DNA of 64,000 nucleotides from Chrysophaeum taylorii (GCA_029834535.1 JAQMWT010000025.1:62001-126000), one strand, 5' to 3'. Shown: positions 43,226 through 54,464, numbered from the stretch's first letter. Translations and numbers: made by a program. The notes: generated from the letters alone by a model not told the origin.

Positions 43226-45569
43226 ATGCCGAAGCGGCGCATCATACGAGAGAAAGACGTCCCCCGCGACGCCGGGAGAGAAGGGGCGGAAGAAAAAGAG
43301 ACCCCGCCGACGCAGCCACCCGCGCCGGCGCCGGCCGCCGCACACGAGCCAGGCCGAGAAACCGAAAGACCGGCAGAAGCCGAAGAGAGAAAAGACGAAG
43401 AGTCGACGGGCGAGCAGCCGAGCGCCCCGGCCACGACTCGAACCGAACCCGCCGATGAGCGCGCCGTCGAAGGCTCCCGAGCAGTTCGCGAGCTGCGGGC
43501 GATGGTATCGTTGCTCCAAGACCAGATGCAGCAGCGCAATCGGCAAGATGAAGAAGTGCGAAGCCTGCTGCGAGAGCGGATCCGAATACAAGATGAGGAG
43601 AGTCGAAAGCAAGCGCAAGAGCGCGAGGAGGAGCGCGATCGGTTTGCAAACCGAGAGATACAGAAGCAGGCGCAAGAGCGCGACGAAGAACGCAGCTTGA
43701 TCGCCCAAGAAATCGCGGCGCAGATCGAAGAGGCGGCGACGGCTCGACTCGAAACCGCGACCCGTGAGGAGAAGGAGGCCCTTCAGAACGAGCTCCGACG
43801 CGCTCGCGAGGACGCGCAGCACGCTCGCGAAGCTGCAGCGACCGAAATCCAACATCTTCGGGAGGAGATGCGCTCGCTCAAGACGCGTCGAGAGCAGCGA
43901 GCGCAACCACCGCGACCCGAATCACCTCGCCCGACTCGAACCACGACGAATCCGACTCCGAGCCGCCGAGCAGCGAACCGCCGGTCCGACGCGCGGAGCA
44001 AGCGAATCGTCCGCGAGCCCACGAGGAAGAGAAGGAACCCACGGAAGCCGACAAGATCGTCGCCGCACTGGTGAGAGCCGCCACGGGCCGAGGGCTATCC
44101 ACCGCCGCCCTGGCCTCCCGAAGATACGAGGACGCGGCTGCCCCGAGGCACCGACGTCTCAAGCTGGAGATGATCAAGCTGGACATCGAGGGCAAAGACC
44201 AGCGGCAGTTCGATCACGAGGCCGCCCTCATCGTCGGAGAGTTGTCGAAGGACCACTATTCTATTAGCTCGCTGTCGTTTGGCGTCGCGGACGACGTGCG
44301 CCAGGCCGTGCTACCTACTACGTTGGAGGAAGGGCGAATGGCGGCCGAGGCACTGTGTACCTCGTTCGGCCACCCCGAGTCGTTCTATCTGCAATTCCAC
44401 GCCGACAGCCAGACGCCGTACAAGGAACAGATCCGACAGCTTCGCGACACGAACCTCTCCCACGTCCAGCGGATCCTCCGGCAGCTCCGCCAAGCCTGCC
44501 GAACCGCGCCTCGACCGGAGGAAGCCTTCCACAAGGTCCGGAACATCACGCAGGCCACCACGCCGAAGAAGGAGGGCGAATCTTGGGTCCTGACCTACCT
44601 CAAGTCGCTGCAGAAGGAGGCTACGGCCTATACAGCGTTGACGGGAACGTCGATGGATAGCATCGAGATGATTCACTCACCAAATGAATGACCGCCGGAC
44701 TGGCATCGACGAAGCTGCAACAAAAGATTCATATGGGGCGGTGCGATCAGCCTAGATTACAGTACAACACCTTCGCAGATGTACAAAGTCTAATCCTCCG
44801 GCACGAGATCCAGCTTTTCAACGCGTGGCAGAAGGCACACCCCGGCAAGACCACCAACCCGCCGCCATGCGACCCGCGCGACCGCAAGAAACCCGGCGCC
44901 TACGCGACGCAACAGGAAGAGCCAGAGGTAGACGATGATCCGAGGCCCAGTATGCGAAACAAGGACACATGGACGCAGAAGATGAGCAACCGCGGAAACT
45001 ACAAGATCGACCATACGCGAAACGCGGATGGTTCCCTCCGATGCCCGCGCCCGAACGCGTACAAGCAAGCGATGAAAGCGCGGCGACGGCAGGGACAAGA
45101 ACCCATCCTTTACGGAGCCTGGAAGAGAGAACAGAAAGTAGCACGACCCAACGGCGACCGACGACCGCCCGCGAATGCGAACGCCACCGCCTCGCCGGGT
45201 ACTGGCATGGTGCAGGTCAACCAGGTCGAAGCGATCGTCGAGCGCATGCTCGCAGCGCGAAACTCCTCGAGCTCGAGTACGCAATCCTCGATGGACTACG
45301 CGGGGTCTTTCTTTGGGCTTCAATCGAGGGACGGAACCGCCGGATGCTCCCTCGCCGACGCCACGCCCCTCGGGTCGGCCAGCAGCACCGACGGAGAGTT
45401 TTTTGGAGCCCTGCGGCCGGTCTCCGTGCCCCCGGTGACACCACCGAAAATGCCGGGCCCCCCGAAGCGGACGTCGATTTGGAGCAAACGGTCGACCCGC
45501 GCTCGCTCGCCCCCCAGGTGCCCGATGCCGATCAGCCAGATCCCGGGGAGAACGCGCGATCGCTTCTAG
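43226..45569 (+). pseudogene. gag-like region (coiled coil plus capsid-like part)
   Basis: First ATG at 43226 (M-P-K-R-R). Residues 1-110 are charged and Pro-rich; about 130-260 form a long coiled coil rich in E-R-D-E-E-R. The frame then has to shift by -1 near 43910 (an S-P-D-S-N-H-D-E-S-D acidic frame continues) to reach the next open stretch ending at 44691. That stretch and the following one (ATG at 44688 overlapping the TGA at 44689) look like the capsid region: Y-N-T-F-A-D-V-Q-S-L-I-L-R-H-E at about 44763-44810. No CCHC zinc knuckle was found. Two -1 steps could be decay or recoding. Confidence 0.65.
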
Positions 45570-46680
45570 TTGAGTCGACCCTCCGAAACGCCGCCGACCT
45601 CGAGCGGAAACTGTACGAGTCGAAATATCCTCGGTCGCCAGCGACACCTCCGAAACTTCGAGTTCGCACGCCCGAGAGGATGTTGCCAGTCGAATCAGCG
45701 GCGCCACCACGCACGTCCCGCACGAATCGGACACGGACGTCTCCGGCCTCATCGAGGACACGTCCAACAGCGACGACGACTCCGACTCGAGCACGGACGC
45801 GACCAATGAGCACTCGTGCGACTCCGACAGTGATAGTAGTGACCGCGACAAAGACTCCGACCCCGACGCGAACCGAACGGGATCACCGGAGGCAAATTCG
45901 CGCGACGATGAAGAACTCCCCGACCTCATCGACGATGACACCGATTTGGACAGCGACAGTTCGGACGAACGCGAAAGTCAACCCGGAGAGTTGTTCCAAG
46001 CCTTAGTCAGTCATCCGCACGGACCCAAAACCGCCAAGGCAATAACAGATGCCCTTCTCCAAGCTTCTGCGAACCCGCGCCGACAAAAAAAAACCTGCGG
46101 ATGCGGTCGGCTACGTGCCCGACCGAAACGACCACGACGCCACCGGCAGCACAACCGACAACGATATCATCCCCGATTCAACGTCGACGGCGACGCCGCA
46201 CTCTCCCCCAAGGGGGTACCCGCCGCGGACACGGCCGCGATATTGGCAGCGGAAACAGCGAGTCGCCACCAGTCGGAAACAGCGAGTCGCCACCAGTTGA
46301 GGAACCGATCACGCCGGAAGAACCTGAAGGATCGGACAAAGCAGCCGAAACCGACAGGGATCCCTCGCGCGGAGCTCGAGAAGAGACAAGCCTCGAGGAA
46401 GTTCCCGGCTCGAGAACACCCCGCGTGCGGCAAAGGAGGAGCGCCAGATTGAGAACTCCGCGCCGAGTGTTGGGGATACGGACGAGAATCCAGCAACTCT
46501 GGAACAAAAAGAGTCCAGAGCGCACCCGAATCCCTGATTCGAGAGCGCGAAGAAAGAGGCCGGGGATTGCAGCGAGGAGAATCCAGGAGCTACCCGCCGA
46601 CCCGCGAACGCACCGACAGAACTGGTGGTCGAGAGCCCGCCGTCTCGTCGCGGGACGCGCGCACGTATCGATGCCGATGG
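45570..46680 (+). pseudogene. acidic linker between gag and protease
   Basis: In one frame (about 45715-46080) the sequence is rich in Asp and Ser (D-T-S-N-S-D-D-D-S-D-S-S), ending G-E-L-F-Q-A-L-V-S-H-P. A 21-bp direct repeat (gagtcgccaccagtcggaaac/gagtcgccaccagtt) occurs at about 46260-46300. No domain recognised. Confidence 0.4.
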
Positions 46681-47200
46681 CAGGGACAGAGGACGACGCG
46701 ATGTGCATGCACTCATCGTTCAACGCCGAAACGATCGACAGAGACCTGCGCGTCCTCAACTGCTTGGAAGCCGGCTTCCTAACGTTCGTGCCCATCCATA
46801 TATTCGACAAAACGGGCAAATCATCGTCTGCCACGGTGATTGGGGTGGACGGAATGGCCGACGTCACCTACATCTGTCGCGACCTCGCCCGCCTAATGAG
46901 GAAGCGAGGCATGTTACTGGACAGCGGCAAGCTGCCTTTCGAGCGCACGCTCTTCGGATCGGGAAAGAACGCGTCCTCGATTTCTGAGTGGATCGCCCTG
47001 CGAATATCCGTATCGGACGAAATGGCCGTGCCGGTCGTCGCCATCGTGGTACACACACTTTCTGCTGGGAGCCCGCGACATTCGAGCCTTGGGCGCCGTT
47101 GTCGATTACCCCCGAGACCGAATTTCCTTTTTGCGAACCCAAACACAGTCTTCCAGATGATGAAGCTACCGCACGCAGGGAAGATTGTTCGGTCACCCGC
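46680..47200 (+). pseudogene. retropepsin-like aspartic protease domain
   Basis: The segment V-I-G-V-D-G-M-A-D-V-T-Y-I (about 46837-46875) aligns with the retropepsin active site V-D-T-G-A-D-V-S-x-I, but the D-[ST]-G tripeptide is D-G-M here. After a frameshift near 47050, F-L-L-G-A-R-D-I-R-A-L-G-A-V-V-D-Y (about 47057-47107) matches the C-terminal I-L-G-x-D-x-L-x-x-x-x-x-x-I-D-Y motif. Retropepsins process Gag-Pol. The altered catalytic triplet and the frameshift argue that this copy is inactive. Confidence 0.6.
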
Positions 47201-47930
47201 CATTCTCTTTCGGGCAGCCTACGAAGCACACCCCGTCGTAGCGCCAATTTACGGGTTCCGGGGGCAAGCGCTGCGCAGAGTCGGAGTCAAGGTGGCGAGA
47301 GAGCTCTTCCACCCCTACTCACGGCAGAGGAACTCCTCTCGCCGCCTCCTCAGCGGGCGTCGGCCGCCATCACCTTATAGCCGAGGACCCATCTATGCCG
47401 AGCAACGACCCGAAAACGTCCGCGCCCGAGATCCGAGCGTTCGCAACCGGCTCCCTGCGCATCGACCCCGGTCGAACCCACAACATCCCGGTCAAGCGCT
47501 GAGCCAAGCGCTCAAGCCCGGAGAAGCCTTCGTCGCCACCGCGCCAAGCGTGGAGCACCTCGGCGTCGTCGCCGGAACCTGCTCGACACATGACCGCTCC
47601 GACCCGGCCGCGGTGGCCATGTCGTCGATGGACGACACGCCGATGTCGATCCTCCCAGGTCAAGAGCTTGCACGAGGGGAAATCGTCAACTGCCAAGAAG
47701 AAGTTCAGGTGACAACCCCGCGGCCAAGCGCCGACCCTGGAAACTCACATGAAAGCGAGCACGAGGGCACGGCCTCCTTCACGGTCTCGGTCACCAGTGA
47801 TCCAACTCCAGACCCCGGAGAAACAGACGGCCAAGCATTTCGAACGTCTTCAGTCAAGCCGCGCCTGCAAGGCTCGCAGGCGCAAGAACCGCCGAAGTCC
47901 CGGCCTGCCGAACAAGCGATCATCGACAAG

Positions 47931-48560
47931 CACCAGGCGCTCTATTGGATCCCGGAGAACGTGACGCCCGTCGTGATGTTCTTCGGCGGGATTGGAGGGG
48001 GCACCCAGGGTATCTACCGGAGCAATGAATGGTTCGGAACCGCGTATAAATAAGGTCGTGCTCGTCATCGACGCATCCGACACACCGCCAAATAAATCAA
48101 TGAGAGAAATTTTCCAGAAATACCCGTCGTCCAGCACACCCTCGGCGGTCGGTACGACAGGGTCCTTTCTCTGGTCAAAGGTTACCTGCATGAAAGCCTA
48201 TGGCCCACGGCACTTTTCGTTGGCACGCCCCCATGCGTCGATTCCGCCTTGTGCAACCTTACGGCCCGCGACGCCGGGAAAGGAGTCTCCGCGACCAATT
48301 GGACCATCAAGCTCTTCCAGCTCTCCGGAGTAGGACGCTGGATCATCGAGCACGCACCTTCCATCCGCTCGAAAATCACGCTGAGGCAAGGTTTCATCAC
48401 CGTCGTCGACTTATGGACGACGACGACGCCGGACCTCATGAGCACCCGTCGGCGCATGATCATCACGAGCTGGCATCTTCAGCTCATCCGACGTCCCAAA
48501 ACGTGCGGCACTATTCAAGATACCTTCGCCGCCAAACTCGGACTCGACCCTGCGCAGCCT
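47931..48560 (+). pseudogene. C5 cytosine methyltransferase-like domain inside the gypsy pol
   Basis: Four ordered motifs. Motif I: M-F-F-G-G-I-G-G-G-T-Q-G-I (F-F-G-G-I-G-G-G at 47979-48002), matching D-L-F-x-G-I-G-G of the SAM site. A motif II-like V-V-L-V-I-D-A-S-D follows in the +1 frame (about 48055-48082). Motif IV: F-V-G-T-P-P-C-V-D-S-A, with the candidate catalytic Cys at 48234-48236. Motif VI: W-I-I-E-H-A-P (48339-48359; usually E-N-V). Motif VIII-like: L-M-S-T-R-R-R-M-I-I-T. Two frame changes lie between 48050 and 48125. The copy at 12044 keeps P-P-C, W-L-I-E and S-S-R-V-R. Such enzymes methylate C5 of cytosine in DNA; activity of this copy is unlikely given the frame breaks. Confidence 0.7.
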
Positions 48561-49516
48561 ATCATCCAGCGCAGCAACTATGGATGGATGCACGCGAGAG
48601 GCCACGGTACCGATAATACACCATCACGCGGAACGGGGTACGAACGGGGCGCCTTCGGACACCAAAGCACTCAAACTAGAGGTGCTTGCGGAGGCTCTCA
48701 CAATGCCGAGCGATCTCGCATGGGGTAACCTCGCAGTCACGGACCGAATGAAGCATCTAGCTGCCGTGATACCCCCGTCTTCCATGGCGTACATAGTCCT
48801 CGACGCACACAACGCGCTCCCGCCCACGCTCCGCAACATCGGAATGGCGCGCCCGAACGTAGTCGTACCCACCGACAAACCCTCCGAAACATACATCATC
48901 GAGCGCGCCCGCTCCGACCGCGCCCGCGTTGGAGCCACCGCACCCGAGCCCCGAAGCGCCCTTGTGAACGTTTCGACTCGCGCAATTCACTGGGTGCCGA
49001 ACCGCGACCTCCAGGATAAAGCGAAATGGCAACCGCCGGACCTTCCTTTAACCCCTCCGAAGCCCGTTGCATCAGGGACGACGCACTCATCTTCCCAAGG
49101 GGGTACCCGCGCGAGCAAAAACGATGCAACCTCGAAAGGCGAACCAAGGGACGGAAAACTAACCAAGGAACCAACGAGCGACAAGACCAAAGAGCCCGCC
49201 GCCCGGTTCAAATACGAGGAATGGTTTGACGTGCCATGGAAAAACGCACCCCGGGACGACGACGGCGCACCGCTACCGCAACAGCCCAACCATCTGAAAG
49301 GGAACGAGGCCATGGTTCACCCCACGAAAGAAGAGGTGGACAAGGCCGTCGACGAGCTAGGGGCATCCCGAACAACCCGCACCTGGACGAAGATGCCAAA
49401 CTCATGTTGGCGCACCGCGTTCGATACTCCCGGGCGTTCTTCGATCCCGTCATGAGACCTGTGGATTCTGACCGGTATCCCTCCGATTCAAAGACGCGGA
49501 CCCAAAACCCATCAAG
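48561..49516 (+). pseudogene. linker between methyltransferase-like domain and RT
   Basis: Open frame from about 48580 to 49370, homologous to the linker at 12580-13440 (shared F-K-Y-E-E-x-F-D-V-P-W-K and A-P-R-D). It may include a methyltransferase target-recognition part at its start (A-V-I-P-P-S-S-M-A-Y-I-V-L-D-A-H), but I cannot assign it. Frame lost near 49350. Confidence 0.5.
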
Positions 49517-50395
49517 ATGTCGCCGTACCGCCTCGCTCCAGCCAAGATCGAATGCCTTCGACAGCAGATCGCCGAATGGCGCCGAGACGGAGTCGTAAGA
49601 CCTGCCAACTCCCCTCGGGGGTTCCCGATCTTCATGCTTCCGAAGAAAGGGGCAGAGCTCGGGACATCTAACGCTCCCCGCGCGGCCGTCGACTTACGTC
49701 CGCTCAACGATCAGTTGGTTGCAGACAGAGGGCCGAACCCGCCGCAAGAGGACGCCCTAGCGTTCCTGGTCGGACGAAGGTTTCCGGACCTCGATCGACA
49801 TTCGGTGGGGGTACCACAACCTTCGACTGGACCCGCAGGCACAGGACGCCGTGACGATGGACAGCCCGCTCGGAGCCCACAGCTTTCTCCGAGACTGCCC
49901 TTGGGAGTGAAGACCGCGGGAGCCCTCTTCTGCAGGCAGATGACAGCCGACCTCGCGAAATGGACGTACCGCGACCTGGTCAGCTTCATCGACGACATCA
50001 TCATAGGAACGAATAACGTCCACGATCATTTGCAGTGCCTGATCGAAGTCCTCTCCCACTTGGCCTCCAAAGGATACAGTGGCCAGACAGCCAAATTCCA
50101 CTTGCTCCAAGACGAAATCGAGTTCCTTGGTCATATCTCAACCCCCGACGGATTGAAGCCTAACCCCAAAATGTCGGAAGCACCACGAAAGATGCCGATT
50201 CCTGGGACGCTGAAGAAAACCTCCCCGAAGACGCAAATCCGTTCGTTCATCGGGATGAGCAACTACGGCCGGAGATACATCAAGGACTATTCAAAGATCG
50301 CGGACCCCTTGCGACGCCTGACGTTGGAGGAAGTGCCGTTCAAATGGACGCCAGAGTGTGCCAATAGGCGTGGGACACCATCATCGACGCACTAG
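49517..50395 (+). pseudogene. Ty3/gypsy reverse transcriptase
   Basis: V-V-R-P-A-N-S-P-R-G-F-P-I-F (about 49590-49632) and A-V-D-L-R-P-L-N are the N-terminal RT motifs. The first catalytic Asp region, D-I-R-W-G-Y-H-N-L-R-L-D (about 49800-49835), lies in another frame, with two frame changes. Then L-P-L-G-V-K-T-A-G-A-L-F (about 49900) and the catalytic box F-I-D-D-I-I-I-G (49987-50010; Y/F-x-D-D), followed by F-L-G-H and the S-F-I-G-M-S-N-Y-Y-type thumb motif. A stop ends the frame at 50395 just before RNase H. Confidence 0.85.
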
Positions 50396-50928
50396 CGGAT
50401 TCCCGCGGAGTGTACCATCCGGATTACGACCTCCCCTTCCACATCAGGACCGATGCCTCCAAAGACGGTCTCGGAACTTATCTCTTCCGAATCGTCGAAG
50501 TCCAGGACGACAAGGGTCACACCGGTCGCGAAGAACGAGTTATCGAGTACTGGAGCCGAGCGGTGCCCAAAGAGATGCGTAATTACGAGCCGCGCCGTCT
50601 GGAGCTCCTGGGAGTGATCCTGTCCCTCGAACACTTCCGCCCGTTCATCGAAGGCCGCCGAACCGTCCTCGAAACCGACCACCGGAATCTGACATTCCTC
50701 CAGAACACGACCCACTCCACCGGACAGCTCGCCCGATGGGCAATGCGGCTGGCCAATTTCGACCCCGAACTCGGTTATAAGCCCGGCAAGTCCCCGAGGA
50801 TGAGCATCCCCGACTGCCTCTCGAGGAATGGGATCGACCATATCATCGAGACCGACGAATTCGGAGACCCGCTCAATCACGCGTACTTGGTCGTGCAAGA
50901 GCTGCCGCTCCCCGACGGCGAAGCCTGA
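50396..50928 (+). pseudogene. gypsy RNase H domain
   Basis: F-H-I-R-T-D-A-S-K-D-G-L-G (catalytic Asp, about 50440-50478), R-R-L-E-L-L-G-V-I-L (Glu, about 50596-50625) and L-E-T-D-H-R-N-L-T-F-L (Asp, about 50670-50702) are the canonical RNase H residues. The domain itself is in one clean frame ending with TGA at 50926-50928. Confidence 0.85.
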
Positions 50929-50939
50929 TGTCACGTCAT

Positions 50940-52759
50940 CCTCAACTTGATGCAGACCGAGATACCCGAGGACCTCGAAGACCCTCCGGATGATCCGATG
51001 GGTTACGCCGCATCGCACGCCGCGCAACATCGCAAGAAAGTGGCCCTGCGGTCGCGCAAGCCACCGTTTCAAACCGACGTCGGGCTACAGAAGGAATTCA
51101 TCGACAAAATCCCTGACAACATCTCACTGGAAGAGATTGCTGAAGCCCAAAAGGATGACCCTCTACGGGATAGTATCCGCACCGGGGATGAACCAAAGCG
51201 ATGCTCGCCGCCGATTCGGAGCCAACGTCCGATATGATGTATGGAAGGGAGTTTTGTACCGGTACGACATCGACCTCCGCCCTCTGATCGTCGCGCCCGC
51301 AACCTTGCGAGAGAGGATCATGCGCATCCACCACAGTTCGCCCCTGGGAGGACATCTCGGACGCGATAGCACCGTCAACGCGATCGCCGAACGGTTCTGG
51401 TGGCCGCGCATGTCCCACCAGGCTGGAGTCTTCGCCAACGAATGCCTAGTTTGCCAAAAATCGCGACGAACCCCGGAGCCAAAGCGAAAAGGGATGCTCC
51501 AGCAGCCGATATACGACGGAGACGGCGCCGTTCTGTGCACGGACCTTTTCGGACCTCTGCCGAGCGCCGGCAAGTCCACGTACATCCTCGTGATGTTCGA
51601 CCCGTTCTCGCACTACTATCTGGTCTTGGACGTCATAAGCACCAAGTACGCCGAAGCCATCTTAGAATCCTTCGTGCGAAACATCCTCCTTCAGGGATTT
51701 ATTTCTCCCGCGTATGATCCTCACCGACAATGGTCGCGAGTTCGTCAACCGGTTGCTACGGGCCTTCCTCGTAGAGTTCGACGTCCGGTACAGAACGACG
51801 ATACCGTACCACGCCCAAGCGAACCCCGCGGAGCGAGTCAATCGGTTCCTCAAGGCATTCCTCCGAGCCTGCCTCGAAGGTCGCAGCGTCACCGACTGGC
51901 CGGCCTTCGTCCGGTACGTGTCGTTCTGCTACAACCGAAAGTTCATCCCCGGCACGCAAATCTCCCCGTTCGTGTTGCGTCTGAACCGGCAGCCGATGTT
52001 GCCCACGGACTACACCTTGTTGGTTCAGCCCGATCCTGTTCTGCCGCGACACCGATCCGACGCCCTCCTGGAGATCAAGCAAAACTTCCAGTATTACTCG
52101 AAAGGTCGTCGCGGAAGCACACGAGCAGGCCAAGAAGACGCACAAGCTCGCGTACGACGCCGATAACATCGATGTCGAATACAACGTCGAATCGCGCGTG
52201 CTGCTGTACATTCCGCAGTCCCAAAACCAATTTCGGACCGGAGTGGCGCGGTCCCTTTCTCATAACCGAGCGCCTTTCGCCCGTCTCGTACAAGATCCGA
52301 TCTGTTTACGGAGCCGCCGAGGAGCGAATCGTATCGGTCCAACAGATCACCCCAGTATCGATGCCTCCCGCACTCGACGCCACGATTCGTCGTCCGAGCC
52401 CCGGATTCCGCGACGAGTACGAGCGCGGCAAGCTCGTCATTTTCCGAATCCCGTCGGCCCGAGACCCCGATTGGCGCAAGAAGCTCTACGTCGCCGAGGT
52501 TTTCGAAGACTATGATGATCTTCAAGACCGAGTCGCCCTCCACTTTTACTCCGACCTGGGCTCGCGCGACGACCCATCGTATTTCGACCCGACCTCCCTC
52601 AGCTTGAGTGTGTCGCACGCCGAGCCCGGAATTCAAGACGGCACTCGGTCGCGGCTTCACTCGCACCGAGAAACTAACACCTCAGTGCACTCCTTGCGTA
52701 ACCGACTTCGCCCCGGACGAGATCGACGTCCTGGTTCCCCGGTTCAAGCTCCAGGGTAA
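50940..52759 (+). pseudogene. gypsy integrase with C-terminal extension
   Basis: The zinc-binding H-H/C-C domain is visible (I-H-H-S-S-P-L-G-G-H-L-G, then C-L-V-C-Q-K-S, about 51325-51465). Catalytic Asp 1 is in C-T-D-L-F-G-P-L-P (about 51536). A frameshift near 51705 leads to I-L-T-D-N-G-R-E-F (Asp 2, about 51715-51743) and P-A-E-R-V-N-R-F (Glu, about 51826-51849). Two more frame changes follow (about 52090 and 52220) before G-P-F-L-I-T-E-R. The C-terminal tail (about 52430-52600) reads L-V-I-F-R-I-P, W-R-K-K-L-Y-V-A-E-V and V-A-L-H-F-Y, a beta-rich region that might bind chromatin; not a clear chromodomain. Confidence 0.85.
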
Positions 52760-52963
52760 ATCAGTTCCTCCCCCGATCGTCCAGCGAGTCAAAGATATTC
52801 TCGCGCATCGCGCGCGCCAAGAACAAGAACAACTCCAAGCTCAACAACGCGATAATCAGACGCGCACTCAAGTCCCGTCCACCGACGGTCCGCGCCGAAA
52901 CTCTCGTCAGTCGCACCACCGCCGTCGCTGAGGACAGCAGCTCCCATCAAAGCAGGGGGGTCC

Positions 52964-53290
52964 TGTGGCGGTAACCCTTACTTACACCGCCATCCTTACC
53001 CCTAGTTCTCTCAAGTTCTCTACCCCACTTCCCGTTTACTGGACTCTACTTCAACCCCTGACGCACGTATTGCAACGCCACCAGGCGCTTCCCTCTTTCT
53101 TTCAAATCGACTAATCTCAACCACAAATAATCATTTCACGAGTCTTCGGATTGAAGCTCGTGGGCAGTTTGAAGAAGTTTGATCGACAGGAAGGAAGCGC
53201 TCCTCAACCCGCTCGGCACCCTCGAGACGTCGAGGACACAGTCGAAGCAGGGTAAGAAGTCAGCGCGCATAATCCTCTTTCCTGCCGCAG
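52964..53290 (+). repeat. 3' LTR of the gypsy element
   Basis: Direct repeat of the 5' LTR, preceded by the purine tract aaagcagggggg-tcc. It carries an extra 13-14 bp (cccgtttactggac) near 53030. Confidence 0.9.
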
Positions 53291-53389
53291 TGGAGCGTAA
53301 ATGTGTGTCGAAAAGCCGCCGGGCTTCGTACGCGTTAGATTGGCGACGTGGGAGGTTAGGGTTAAGTCTTAACTACTAATCGACAGATC

Positions 53390-54417
53390 CTAACTACTAA
53401 TCGACAGATGTTTGTCTGTCTGTTTGTCTCTTTGTCTGTTTGTCCCTCGATTTAGGGTAAGGATCAGGTAGGCGCGAGAGTAAGGATCAGGTAGGCGCGA
53501 GAGCCAGACAGTGATCCTCCAAGCCGTCTACGGCGACCTCGCAGACTATTTCCACGACCCGCGGCGGCTCTTTCAGCGCGCCATTCTCACGCCCCGTCGA
53601 AACGATGTTGTCGATGCTGACAACGCGCGCATGACCGCGGCCTTTTTTTCCCGGAGACGAGGCGTCGGAGTTCTTTTCGGCCGACTAGGTTGGGTCGGAA
53701 GCCGACGCCTCGCTCTTTACAGTCGAGTTCGACTCCCTGACAACCAACGGCATGCTGACTTTGATCGCGAGCTTAAAGTCTTCGCAACCTCGACCCGTCG
53801 CACGGCCACTGCAACGGTACCAGATACATGATTGATCGTGTCGTTGTCACCGAGGCTCCTCCAACCTGTATCCCGTAAGGCCCGCCGACGCCAAACGATC
53901 GACAAGAGCCAGGGCCAGACGCCCCGCGAGGTCGGCGTCCTCTTGGCGAAGCCCGTCTTCTGCCACGTCCAGCTCTACGTGGCTCTCTGTCGATCGGCAA
54001 CCCCGAGGATATCCTCTTCTGAGTCGACGACTCCACCCTACCCCACACGTGCTGCGCGATACCGATAAGCCCCCTCCCGGCGTCTACACGCGCACTATAA
54101 GTGAACTTACTGGGACCACGTGAACTTACTGGGGTTTGAGATTGGGACTAGGTGAACTGAGTGACCAGGTGAAACTGGGACCAGGTGAACATACTGGGGT
54201 CTTTAGAGTAAAGGGTTTTAGAGTAAACTCAAAGGTTGGCGGCGCGTGCGGATCAAAGCAACTGAGATTGGCGGAGGCGAGAGCGACGAGCTCAAAGGAG
54301 TTGGTGTGAGCTAGGTGAACTTACTGACCAGGTGAACTTATATGAAACTTACTGGGACCAGGTGAACTTACTGGGGTTAGAGATTGGGACTAGGTGAACT
54401 TACTGACCTGCACTTGT
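53390..54417 (+). mobile_element. Helitron fragment, copy 2 (3' part of Pif1-like helicase)
   Basis: Same unit as 15261-16318, starting about 100 bp after the gypsy 3' LTR. Here the C-terminal helicase reads better: T-I-D-K-S-Q-G-Q-T-P-R-E-V-G-V-L-L (about 53896-53946) and K-P-V-F-C-H-V-Q-L-Y-V-A-L (about 53947-53985), the standard Helitron helicase motif V/VI block. The upstream F-Q-R-A-I-L-T-P-R-R-N-D-V block is at about 53570-53610. Frame changes keep it inactive. The aggtgaacttactgg array and the end cctgcacttgt match copy 1. A short duplication (aactactaatcgacagatcct) sits at the left edge (53370-53400). Confidence 0.8.
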
Positions 54418-54432
54418 ATTAAAAAAATAACA

Positions 54433-54445
54433 CTTACCCTCATCC
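54433..54445 (+). promoter_or_regulatory. CTTACCCTCATCC motif upstream of YCII-like gene
   Basis: Ends 19 bp before the ATG at 54465; same core as at 18319 and 24883. Confidence 0.45.
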
Positions 54446-54464
54446 TAAGTTCTTCAACCCGAAT

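Larger units (their letters stand above)
42420..53290 (+). mobile_element. Ty3/gypsy retrotransposon with methyltransferase-like domain, both LTRs
   Basis: Two direct repeats (42420-42732 and 52964-53290) flank, in order, gag-like coiled-coil protein, acidic linker, retropepsin-like protease, a C5-methyltransferase-like domain, RT, RNase H and integrase. RT before integrase is diagnostic of Ty3/gypsy. A purine tract (aaagcagggggg, about 52949-52960) precedes the 3' LTR, and tggtggaggagg just after the 5' LTR could be a primer-binding site. I see no target-site duplication (atgac before, gtgga or tggag after). LTRs are highly similar, but pol contains about ten frame changes, so this copy is probably inactive, or recoded in part. 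Confidence 0.92.

Noticed and set aside
44790-45941. 383-codon minus-strand open frame opposite gag
   Set aside because: No recognisable domain, and the plus strand carries the continuous retrotransposon polyprotein; treated as a shadow.
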